From: Halococcoides cellulosivorans
GTDB lineage: Archaea; Halobacteriota; Halobacteria; Halobacteriales; Haloarculaceae
DNA: 64,000 bases
Assembly (NCBI RefSeq): GCF_003058365.1
Contig: NZ_CP028858.1
Coordinates: 496,001 to 560,000, forward strand
Reading direction: 5' to 3'
The notes under the pieces are model-generated. The model did no database searches, was not told the origin of the DNA, and saw only the letters and a list, made by a program, of their open reading frames with translations. The translations under genes and the position numbers were made by a program. Every line of letters begins with the position of its first letter. Within the stretch, counting starts at the first letter, position 1. Of the stretch, positions 17,482 to 25,179 are shown piece by piece.

Positions 17482-18501
17482 ATGCACCTCTCCGGGACGC
17501 TCCTCGTCGGGCCCGAGTTCGAGCCTTGCGAGGGCCGCCTCCACGTCGCGGACGGCACGATCGAATCGATCGAACGCACCACGGTAAACAGCGACGCGAT
17601 CGTGATGCCCGCGTTCGTCAACGCTCACACCCACCTCGGGGATTCGATCGCCAAGGAGGCCGGCGAAGGCCTCTCGCTCGACGAACTCGTCGCACCGCCC
17701 GACGGGCTGAAACACCGCCTCTTGGGGCAGGCCGACGACGAGACGCTCGTCGCGGCGATGGCCCGATCGATCCAGTTCATGGAACGCGCGGGCACGGCGG
17801 CGACCCTGGAGTTCCGCGAGGGCGGTCGCGACGGCGTCGCCCTCCTCGATCGCGCCCTGGCGGGGCAAGCCCTCCGGGCGGTCACGTTCGGACGTGGCGA
17901 TCCATCGGTCCTCGACGTCGCGGACGGCTACGGCGCGAGCGGGGCCGCCGATCGGGATTTCACCGCCGAACGTGCGGCGGCCGCCGACGCCGACGCGCCG
18001 TTCGCGATCCACGCCGGGGAGGTCGACGCCCGCGATATCGACCCCGCGCTGGATCTCGATCCCGATCTGCTCGTCCACATGGTCCACGCCACCGAGGCCC
18101 ACCTCGACCGCGTCGAACGCGAATCGATCCCCGTGGCGGTCTGTCCCCGGTCGAATCTGGCGACCGGGGTGGGTCGCCCGCCGATCGCCGCACTCCACGA
18201 CCGGACGACCGTCGCGCTCGGGACGGACAACGTCATGCTGTCGAGTCCGTCGATGTTCCGGGAGATGGCCTATGCCGCCGATCTCTCGGGGGTGCCTGCC
18301 GCGGAGATCCTCGCGATGGCGACCCACAACGGCGCGCAGATCGCTGGCCTCGACGGCGGGACGATCACCGAGGGCGCGCCCGCGCGATTGATCGTCCTCG
18401 ACGGCGATTCGGACAACCTCGCGGGCGTCCAGGACGTGCGCCGCGCGGTCGTCCGCCGCGCGAGTGTGGCCGACGTGACCGACGTTCTCTTGCCCGAGTG
18501 A
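17482..18501 (+). CDS. Amidohydrolase-superfamily metal-dependent hydrolase
   Basis: A 339-residue TIM-barrel amidohydrolase. The metal-binding HxH is in PAFVNAHTHLGDSI, further ligands are in FAIHAGEVDAR and LVHMVHATEAH, and the late Asp is in ALGTDNVML. The protein resembles the cytosine/guanine/chlorohydrolase branch that deaminates or dechlorinates purines and related ring compounds, but the substrate is not evident. A GTG at 17470 could add four residues; I prefer the ATG at 17482. A second, more canonical member of this superfamily is encoded at 38941. Confidence 0.85.
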   Translation: MHLSGTLLVGPEFEPCEGRLHVADGTIESIERTTVNSDAIVMPAFVNAHTHLGDSIAKEAGEGLSLDELVAPPDGLKHRLLGQADDETLVAAMARSIQFMERAGTAATLEFREGGRDGVALLDRALAGQALRAVTFGRGDPSVLDVADGYGASGAADRDFTAERAAAADADAPFAIHAGEVDARDIDPALDLDPDLLVHMVHATEAHLDRVERESIPVAVCPRSNLATGVGRPPIAALHDRTTVALGTDNVMLSSPSMFREMAYAADLSGVPAAEILAMATHNGAQIAGLDGGTITEGAPARLIVLDGDSDNLAGVQDVRRAVVRRASVADVTDVLLPE

Positions 18502-18599
18502 CGGTCTCTCGGGACCCGGCCGGATAGACGACCACGAACACGCTCCCCACGTGTGACGCGGCGAGAACGCTTATCATGCGCCCCGTGGTATCGCCACAC

Positions 18600-19055
18600 A
18601 TGTACGACCGGATTCTGGTCCCGACCGACGGCTCCGCAGAGATGGAGACGGTGATCGATCACGCGGTGAATCTGGCCCAGGACCACGGTGCGACACTGCA
18701 CGCCGTCTACATCGTCGACACGGCGACGATGGGGCGGATGCCGGTCGACTCCTCGTGGGACTCCCTGGCCGAGATGCTCCGCGAGGACGGTGAACGCGCG
18801 CTGGCGACCGTCGAAGACCGCGCGGGCGACGTGCCCGTCGAGCGCGAGTTGCGCGAGGGCGCGCCGAGTCGAGCGATCGTCGAATACGCGGAGGCGTGCG
18901 ACGCGGACGTGATCGTCATGGGGACGCACGGACGCGGTGGGATCGATCGGCTCCTCCTGGGATCGGTGGCCGAACGGGTCGTCCGGACCGCGACGGTGCC
19001 GGTGCTGGTCGTCCCGGTCCGGACCGCGGTCGACGAGACGACCGAGCGTGACTGA
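18600..19055 (+). CDS. Universal stress protein UspA family
   Basis: A 151-residue single Usp domain. It begins MYDRILVPTDGSAEME and ends with the ATP-binding signature VMGTHGRGGIDRLLLGSVAE and VVRTATVPVLVV, complete in sequence. Haloarchaea carry many copies; roles include nucleotide-dependent stress regulation. An AT-rich box (CTTATCAT, about 30 nt upstream of the ATG) could be the TATA element of a near-leaderless transcript. It stands alone as a transcription unit. Confidence 0.93.
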   Translation: MYDRILVPTDGSAEMETVIDHAVNLAQDHGATLHAVYIVDTATMGRMPVDSSWDSLAEMLREDGERALATVEDRAGDVPVERELREGAPSRAIVEYAEACDADVIVMGTHGRGGIDRLLLGSVAERVVRTATVPVLVVPVRTAVDETTERD

Positions 19056-19173
19056 GTCGACCAGCGGTCGGTCTCGCCGCGTTGCGTTCCAATCTACTGC
19101 TCCCGATCGAACGGTCCGGTCGCCCCGTTCCCACACTCGAAGTTATGCTGGTTGGCGTCCTAGCTCATGTACC

Positions 19174-20316
19174 ATGTCATCAGCAACCAAGAAATCGTCG
19201 CCCCACCGGCCGATCCTCTACGCAGATCCACCAGGACAGGCCGATGACGAGTCGACGGCATCGGATGCGGTCGGCTGTCCACATTTCGCCCGGAGTGGGC
19301 CGTTCGATCACGTCCTCTTCGTGGTCCCCGTCCACGCGTTCGATCGGGCCCGTCAGACCTGGCAGTGGCTTCGAGACGCGGACGACGCCCCCGAATCGGG
19401 GGCTGCAGTCGTGCTCTCCCCGAGTCACGCGACGAGTCCGGACGAGGTGGCTGGACTCGATCAGATCTGCATCGATCCGCACGATCTCACGGGCATCTCG
19501 ATCGTTCTCTCGAAGTTTCTCGACGAGTACGCCGATTCGTCCGACCGTCTCGCGATGGCGTTTCTCGGCCTCGAACACGCCCTGAGCTATCACGATCCCG
19601 ATCTCGTCTATCGATTTCTCGATTCGATCATCGCGACGGCGACCCAGCGCGGTGCCGACGTCCACGCCCACATGGATCCGGACGCCCTCGACGACCGACC
19701 CCGGAAACTGCTGTCGTCGCTGTTCGTGCCCGCGGGGCGATCCGGGTCGGCGTCGAGCGGTCCGGAGACCGCGAGTAGATCGACCGGGGCAGCGTCGTCA
19801 ACCCCGACCGACGATCGGACCGCGGCGCCCCTCGAAACCGGGAACATTCCGTTCGATCCGGAGACACTCCAGCACACGGTCAGCATGAGTGCCGAGGAGA
19901 TCGACGCGTTCCTCGACAGTCAGGGCCACGGTGTCATCAGCTTCGATGGGACGCCGCCGTATGCGATTCCGATGTCGTTCGGGTACGATACCGAAGACCG
20001 GGTCGCGTATCTCCACCTCTCCGAGTGGGACGGCAGCGAGAAGGCTCGCCGATTCGAGGACTCCGATCGCGTGTCGCTGGTGGTATCGAGCTTCGAGACG
20101 CCGAGCGAGTGGGCCAGCGTCATCGTCGACGGCACGCTCACGATGGCGGACGACGCGATCGATTTCGATCAGTTGCTCCGCGTGTACAACAAAGCCGACG
20201 TCGCGACGATCGACGTGTTCGATCGCCCGATCGACGAGATTGACATTCGGTGGTTCGTCCTCGAACCGATCGAGATGGTCGGGCGCCAGAGCACGAACCG
20301 GACCGAATCGGAGTGA
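19174..20316 (+). CDS. Fusion of a DUF835/KaiC-like domain with a pyridoxamine-5'-phosphate-oxidase-like domain
   Basis: A 380-residue two-part protein. Residues about 45-190 resemble the RecA/KaiC-like sensory domain common in haloarchaeal signalling proteins (GPFDHVLFVVPVHAFDRARQ, LDQICIDPHDLTGISIVLSK, LSYHDPDLVYRFLDSIIATA). A Ser/Thr/Pro-rich linker follows (about 195-225), then a flavin-binding split-barrel domain (about 230-375: MSAEEIDAFLDSQGHGVISF, YAIPMSFGYDTEDRVAYLHL, ARRFEDSDRVSLVVSSFE). The second part would bind FMN, F420 or haem. The combination suggests a redox- or flavin-sensing regulator. Each half is recognisable; the joint function is inference. Confidence 0.75.
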   Translation: MSSATKKSSPHRPILYADPPGQADDESTASDAVGCPHFARSGPFDHVLFVVPVHAFDRARQTWQWLRDADDAPESGAAVVLSPSHATSPDEVAGLDQICIDPHDLTGISIVLSKFLDEYADSSDRLAMAFLGLEHALSYHDPDLVYRFLDSIIATATQRGADVHAHMDPDALDDRPRKLLSSLFVPAGRSGSASSGPETASRSTGAASSTPTDDRTAAPLETGNIPFDPETLQHTVSMSAEEIDAFLDSQGHGVISFDGTPPYAIPMSFGYDTEDRVAYLHLSEWDGSEKARRFEDSDRVSLVVSSFETPSEWASVIVDGTLTMADDAIDFDQLLRVYNKADVATIDVFDRPIDEIDIRWFVLEPIEMVGRQSTNRTESE

Positions 20317-20317
20317 C

Positions 20318-21205
20318 TCACTCGGGGGCGAGCGCTCGCGCGCTGGCCGCATCGTCGGGTGTCGCGACGCCAGTCTCGATCGACCAGGTCTCGGTGTGAG
20401 AGACGGTCTCGCCGGGATCGACGGTCGCGAGCGGGCCGAGCGTCTCCAGTTCGAGCAGGTCGTCGGCGACGTACACCTCGAAGACCGACCCGGCGTCGGG
20501 ATAGGTCGCCGTGGGGTCGGGATCGATCGATTTGACGAATGCGGTGCCGTCCCGGACGTACGCGCCCCAGCCGTCGGTACCGGTGACGCCGACCTTGCAG
20601 TCCTCGCCGGGGGCCTGATCGACCAGCAGGTGGTCGTCGACCCGGGTGAAGCGGTCGTCGCTGGCGTCGGTGTACGGCCAGTAGACCACCGATCGGTCGG
20701 GCAGGTCGTCCTCGGGGTCGCCACCGGCCATCGGCAGGACGGCTCGCCCGCCGGCGGCACAGACCGTCACCGCCCACGGCGCGAACTCGATCGGCCAGAG
20801 GCCGTCGTTGGTCAATCGGTGCGTCAGTTCGACGACCGGGCGGTCGGGCGCCATCGAAATGTCGATCGCCTTGCGCACGCCGGTCGTCTCCTCGGTCGGC
20901 GCGGTCAGCGTCATGCCCCGATGCTCGCGCTCGACCGCCAGGGGGTCGTTGTCGGGTTCGTACGTCCGGGGGACGGACTCGGGGGCGTGCCAGAGGCGGT
21001 GCCCGCCGTACATCGTCCACTCGTCGCGGTCGGTCGCGCCGAGGTGCTCGCCCTCGTAGAGGAGGTTCGCGCCGTCGATCGGGCCACAGTGGACCACGCG
21101 GGGGCCCACGGCCGTCGGCGCGACGAGTTCGATCTGGCCGTTCGAGACGCGCACGCAGTCGGTCCAGCCCGCGTAGTCGGTGGTAGTGACCTCAACAGGA
21201 GCCAT
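20318..21205 (-). CDS. DUF4380-like / mutarotase-like carbohydrate-associated protein
   Basis: A 295-residue beta-rich protein. The N-terminus (IELVAPTAVGPRVVHCGPID and HLGATDRDEWTMYGGHRLWH) and the middle (VELTHRLTNDGLWPIEFAPW) match the galactose-mutarotase-like supersandwich of DUF4380 proteins. No signal peptide is seen. It probably binds or epimerises a sugar, although catalytic residues cannot be assigned with confidence. The ATG at 21205 gives MAPVEVTTTDY. It is convergent with the PPOX fusion gene with one base between the stops, and divergent from a sugar nucleotidyltransferase gene. Confidence 0.65.
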   Translation of the reverse strand: MAPVEVTTTDYAGWTDCVRVSNGQIELVAPTAVGPRVVHCGPIDGANLLYEGEHLGATDRDEWTMYGGHRLWHAPESVPRTYEPDNDPLAVEREHRGMTLTAPTEETTGVRKAIDISMAPDRPVVELTHRLTNDGLWPIEFAPWAVTVCAAGGRAVLPMAGGDPEDDLPDRSVVYWPYTDASDDRFTRVDDHLLVDQAPGEDCKVGVTGTDGWGAYVRDGTAFVKSIDPDPTATYPDAGSVFEVYVADDLLELETLGPLATVDPGETVSHTETWSIETGVATPDDAASARALAPE

Positions 21206-21326
21206 GAGTCGGTTGTCGATCGGTCGCACGGCGTGACCTTAATCTTCCCGACGGGACCCACGCTCTGGGGTGATTGGTGGCGACTGGTAACAAAAGAACT
21301 ATTTACTGGCTGTCGAATGCCGGGGT

Positions 21327-22301
21327 ATGCACGCCGTCGTCCTCGCGGGCGGGTACGCCACACGACTCTGGCCAGTCACGCGCAACCGCCCCAAGATGGT
21401 GCTCCCGGTCGGCAATTCGGCCATCATCGATCGGGTGCTCGCCGCGCTCGACGCCGACGATCGTATCGAGTCGGTCTTCGTCAGCACGAACGAGCGGTTC
21501 GCGAGCGACTTCCGAGCGCACCTCGCGGAGGCCCCCTTCGAGAAGCCTCGGCTCTCGGTCGAGGAGACGACCGACGAAACGGAGAAACTCGGCGTCGTCG
21601 GCGCGCTCGCTCAACTCGTCGAGCGCGAAGACATCGCGGACGAGGATCTGATCGTCGTCGCCGGCGACAACCTCGTCGACTTCGATCTGAGTGCCTTCCT
21701 CGACCGGTTCGAGGCGACCGGCGATCCGACGCTCGCGGCCTACGACATCGGATCGCGCGAAGACGCCTCGGCGTACGGCATCCTGGAGGTCGAGGACGGC
21801 CGTGTCGTCGACTTCGCGGAGAAACCCGATCGCCCGTCGAGCACGCTCGTCTCGCTCGCCTGCTATGCCTTTCCCGCCGACGGGCCGACCTTTGGCGAGT
21901 ATCTCGCGGGCGACAACAACCCCGACGAACCGGGCTGGTTCATCCAGTGGCTCGTCGATCGGACGACCGTCCGTGCGGTCACCGTCGACGGCGCGTGGTA
22001 CGACGTCGGCACGCCCGAGAGCTATCTCGACGCGGTCGCGTGGGCGCTCGACGGCGACTGCCTGATCGACGACGCTGCGACCGTCGAGGACAGTACGATC
22101 GGCCCGAACGTCCACCTCATGCCCGGAGCGGAGGTGATCGACTCGACGGTGTCGAACGCGGTCGTCTTCGAGGACGCGACGATCGAGGCCTGTGACGTCC
22201 GCGAGTCGATCGTCGACCGCGAGACACACGTCGCGAATCTCGACCTCGCGGGCGCGCTCATCGGTGCGCACACCGAGATCAAAAACGGCCACTCACCGTA
22301 G
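21327..22301 (+). CDS. Sugar nucleotidyltransferase (glucose-1-phosphate thymidylyl-/uridylyltransferase-like)
   Basis: A 324-residue two-domain enzyme. The N-terminal Rossmann-like part has the nucleotide-binding motif LAGGYATRLWPVTRNRPKMV, the metal/sugar motif VAGDNLVDFDL, and VEDGRVVDFAEKPDRP; the C-terminal part (about 240-324) is a short left-handed beta-helix (DDAATVEDSTIGPNVHLMPG). Such enzymes make NDP-sugars from sugar 1-phosphates and NTPs for glycosylation or polysaccharide synthesis. An AT-rich box (AACTATTTAC, about 27 nt before the ATG) may be the promoter TATA element. Confidence 0.9.
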   Translation: MHAVVLAGGYATRLWPVTRNRPKMVLPVGNSAIIDRVLAALDADDRIESVFVSTNERFASDFRAHLAEAPFEKPRLSVEETTDETEKLGVVGALAQLVEREDIADEDLIVVAGDNLVDFDLSAFLDRFEATGDPTLAAYDIGSREDASAYGILEVEDGRVVDFAEKPDRPSSTLVSLACYAFPADGPTFGEYLAGDNNPDEPGWFIQWLVDRTTVRAVTVDGAWYDVGTPESYLDAVAWALDGDCLIDDAATVEDSTIGPNVHLMPGAEVIDSTVSNAVVFEDATIEACDVRESIVDRETHVANLDLAGALIGAHTEIKNGHSP

Positions 22302-22406
22302 TTCGGCGCGCGGAGCGCGGTCTCTGCGCTGGGGGATGCGATCGGTGCTCGTCTCGAACGGCAGTCGGTATACACAGTTATCCCATTTCCCACGATCGTT
22401 CGCGAT

Positions 22407-22808
22407 ATGGCCGAGAAGAATCTGCTCGGGGATGGCATGCTGTTCGGTATGGCTCTCGTCGTGGTCGCCAGTCTCGGAATCTTCGGAGCAATGGTGTACG
22501 GTCTCGTCGCCGGTGTGGATCCCGGCCCGTACGGATCGATCCCCGCGGCGACGGTGCTGGCGGGACTCGGTGTCGCTGGATCCACCGTCGGGTATCTCTC
22601 GACCAGTGGGCGACTTGCTACCGCCGACGCCACCCTCGCCAGGGATGGCGGAATGGCCTGTCTGTTTGCGGGCTTCATGTTGGCCATCCCGCTGACCGGG
22701 ACCCCACTGCCAATTGGTTTCCTGCGGCTTCTCGGTGGGGTCCTGTGTGGGGCCGGCGGGATCGTCCTGTTGGGTCTCTCCCTCTGGCCTGATGCGATTC
22801 CAGACTGA
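22407..22808 (+). CDS. Small four-helix membrane protein
   Basis: A 133-residue hydrophobic protein with about four transmembrane segments: GMLFGMALVVVASLGIFGAM, a second around AATVLAGLGVAGSTVGYL, a third in MACLFAGFMLAIPLTG, and a fourth in LLGGVLCGAGGIVLLGLSLW. Short polar loops join them. I recognise no family; it resembles the many haloarchaeal membrane proteins of unknown function. It is convergent with the DUF371 gene. Confidence 0.65.
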   Translation: MAEKNLLGDGMLFGMALVVVASLGIFGAMVYGLVAGVDPGPYGSIPAATVLAGLGVAGSTVGYLSTSGRLATADATLARDGGMACLFAGFMLAIPLTGTPLPIGFLRLLGGVLCGAGGIVLLGLSLWPDAIPD

Positions 22809-22834
22809 TCCAGAAGGGCTCAGGTGATCGCCGT

Positions 22835-23248
22835 TCAGTCCTCGACCGCGAATTCGACGTCGAGGTCCGCGCCGTCGGCGAGCGCGTCGATCAGGTCCCG
22901 ATCCAGATCCGCCGCGGCGGCGTCGGCCTCCACGGCCACCGTTCGATCGTCGACGTAGTCGCTGGTCCGGACGACCAGGCTCCGATCGTTCTCGAAGGTC
23001 AGGTCCGGGTCGCCCCGGGCGGTGACGCGGTCGGTGTGGCCGTCGGCCTGCAGTTCGATCGTGATCGTCGCGTCGGCGGACTGGCAGGCGGCAACGAAGT
23101 CGGGCGGGAACTCGCTGGGCACCGCATCGCTTTCGATGCCGACGATGCAGTCGCCCGCCGGCGTCAGAAAGTCGTCGCTGGTGACCTCGAAGGTGCTCTC
23201 GTGGGCGGCGCTGACGTGCTCGTGACCGTGGGCCTGCAACTCGACCAT
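22835..23248 (-). CDS. DUF371-family protein
   Basis: A 137-residue protein matching the archaeal DUF371 family: MVELQAHGHEHVSAAHESTF at the N-terminus, then TPAGDCIVGIESD in the middle and a beta-strand-rich second half (ITIELQADGHTDRVTARGDP, SLVVRTSDYVDD). The function is unknown; the family is conserved in archaea and predicted to be a small beta-barrel. The ATG at 23248 is used because upstream in-frame sequence lacks the family pattern. It is divergent from the first glycoside hydrolase gene. Confidence 0.78.
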   Translation of the reverse strand: MVELQAHGHEHVSAAHESTFEVTSDDFLTPAGDCIVGIESDAVPSEFPPDFVAACQSADATITIELQADGHTDRVTARGDPDLTFENDRSLVVRTSDYVDDRTVAVEADAAAADLDRDLIDALADGADLDVEFAVED

Positions 23249-23423
23249 GGCGGCCGTCGCGGCCCGATGCGGGAAGGCCCGTCGAAACGCGGCGAGCGCC
23301 GGACGCTCGCGACCGGTCCACGGTCGTGTGGGTGCGTCGCAACGTTTAATCCACTCTCGCGCGTACGAAACGATATACCGCCGTACTGGGGCGTGGGGTG
23401 ACCCCGGGCGGCGACGACCACCC

Positions 23424-25004
23424 ATGACACACGAATCACGCGATACGGGCCGAACAGGAACTTCTCGCCGCCGATTCCTGAAAGCTGCGGCGGGGTCGGG
23501 GGCACTCATCGCGACGGCCGGGGCGGGGGCCCTGGGCGGGGTGAACGCCGCCGATCACGGCATTCCGACGCCACAGCTGTCGGTGAGTGGCAACACGATC
23601 GTCGATCCCTCGGGCAACACCGTCAAACTCCGTGGGGTCAACATGGCCGACTCCAAGCGGCTCGACGTCACCGCGCCCGCACGGGGGATGACCGCGACAC
23701 AGGTCGTCGAGATGCTGACCGACGAATCGCGGGACTTCTACCCGCGGGTGATCCGGATTCCGGTCCAGCCGGTCGATATCGGTGAACACACGCCCGGATC
23801 GATCGACGGCGCACCCGAACCCGTCGCGTTCGACGAGGAGCAACTGCGGGACTACATCGACACGCACCTCCGGCCGGTCGTCGACACCGTCGCCGCGAAC
23901 AACGTCTACTGCATCCTGGACTATCACCGCCACTGGAAGCCCCTGGAGTGGGCCGAGGGCCAGACCGGCCCGATCAATCAGGACCTCCACGAGGAGGGAC
24001 TCCTGTTCTGGGACGTCGTTGCCGAGGAGTTCGGTGACGAGGACCACGTCCTCTTCGAGGTGTACAACGAACCGACCGAACCCGCGCTGTACGGCGGCCA
24101 GCCCAGCGACACGTGGGTCTGTGACCTCTGGAGCCTGTTCAAAGAGCAAGTCCAACCGTGGGTCGATACGATCCGCGAGCACTCGGGCAATCACGTCATC
24201 GTCGGGTCGCCCGGGTGGAGCCAGCACATCCAGGGCGTGCTCTGTGAGGAGTTCGACGGTGGGAACCTCTCCTATACCTACCACATCTACGCGGGCCACG
24301 CCGTCAGTCAGAATCAGGGCTGGGCGCTCGGCGAAGAGTCCGCGAAGGGCGGCGGGACCTACGGCGTCTACGAGCAGGTGCCGATGTTCGTCACCGAGTT
24401 CGGCTGGCAGAGTGATCTGACGATCCAAGACCACGGCTACGGGGCCGCGACCTACCTCAAGGGGACGACCGAGGAGTTCGGCAAGCCGTTCATGGAGTTT
24501 CTGGAGTCCAGCCCGGCGATCAACTGGACGGCGTGGTGTGCCGACCCGGTCTGGCTGCCCGCGATGTTCGACCTGGGCGACTGGGCCGGCGACGGCTACG
24601 TCGACTCGGTGGGCAACCCCTACGAGGACGAGATTCCGACCGAGTGCGAGGAGTTGCCCTGCGAGTGGGATCTCAAACCCGATCAGGCCGACATGGGCCA
24701 GTTCATCATGAGCACGCTCGCGGACAAGCGCGACGACATGATCCCCTCGGGCGAGATACCCGACACGACGACCACCACCCCGGGCGGCGAGACGCCCGAC
24801 TGGCCCGCGGGCGCGACCGACCCCGACGGCGACGGCCTGTACGAAGACCTCTCGGGTGACGGCGACCTGAACTTCCCGGACGTGAACCATCTCTTCCAGA
24901 ACTCCGATTCGAGTGCGGCACAGGCCAACACGCAGTTCTACGACTTCGATGGCGACGGCGACCTCGACTCCCAGGACGTGCTCGCGCTGTTCGAGTTGGT
25001 CTGA
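23424..25004 (+). CDS. Secreted GH5 endoglucanase/cellulase with dockerin-like C-terminus
   Basis: A 526-residue exported enzyme. The Tat signal is TSRRRFLKAAAGSGALIATA (residues about 11-30). The GH5 catalytic domain runs to about residue 440: GNTVKLRGVNMADS, YCILDYHRHWKPLEW, acid/base Glu216 in FEVYNEPTEP, and nucleophile Glu325 in MFVTEFGWQ. A Thr/Pro/Gly linker (near 455-470) leads to the dockerin-like module (about 473-526): TDPDGDGLYEDLSGDGDLNF and YDFDGDGDLDSQDVLALFEL, two Ca-loop repeats. Several Cys residues suggest a disulfide outside the cell. It belongs to the same subfamily as the enzyme at 37101 and opens the seven-enzyme cluster. Confidence 0.9.
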   Translation: MTHESRDTGRTGTSRRRFLKAAAGSGALIATAGAGALGGVNAADHGIPTPQLSVSGNTIVDPSGNTVKLRGVNMADSKRLDVTAPARGMTATQVVEMLTDESRDFYPRVIRIPVQPVDIGEHTPGSIDGAPEPVAFDEEQLRDYIDTHLRPVVDTVAANNVYCILDYHRHWKPLEWAEGQTGPINQDLHEEGLLFWDVVAEEFGDEDHVLFEVYNEPTEPALYGGQPSDTWVCDLWSLFKEQVQPWVDTIREHSGNHVIVGSPGWSQHIQGVLCEEFDGGNLSYTYHIYAGHAVSQNQGWALGEESAKGGGTYGVYEQVPMFVTEFGWQSDLTIQDHGYGAATYLKGTTEEFGKPFMEFLESSPAINWTAWCADPVWLPAMFDLGDWAGDGYVDSVGNPYEDEIPTECEELPCEWDLKPDQADMGQFIMSTLADKRDDMIPSGEIPDTTTTTPGGETPDWPAGATDPDGDGLYEDLSGDGDLNFPDVNHLFQNSDSSAAQANTQFYDFDGDGDLDSQDVLALFELV

Positions 25005-25106
25005 TCACACTGCGGGTCGAGTCACACCGGGAATGGGTCGCAATATCGCTTGCCTCGGGCGGTAGGAGTGTAGGACGGGCGCGCTCCGTCCGAGACGGTA
25101 TGCAGA

Positions 25107-25135
25107 TAATTTATGATGCCGAAGAACATAAATTA
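25107..25135. promoter_or_regulatory. AT-rich 9-bp inverted repeat upstream of the mannanase-like gene
   Basis: TAATTTATG and CATAAATTA form a perfect 9-bp inverted repeat with an 11-nt spacer, ending 44 nt before the ATG at 25180, in otherwise GC-rich DNA. Size and position suit a dimeric sugar-responsive regulator; the TrmB-family protein encoded at 27610 is a candidate, without direct evidence. Confidence 0.5.
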
Positions 25136-25179
25136 GCTGTACGCAGCACTGGCGAGGGGACCGTGCGTGTACGTCACAC

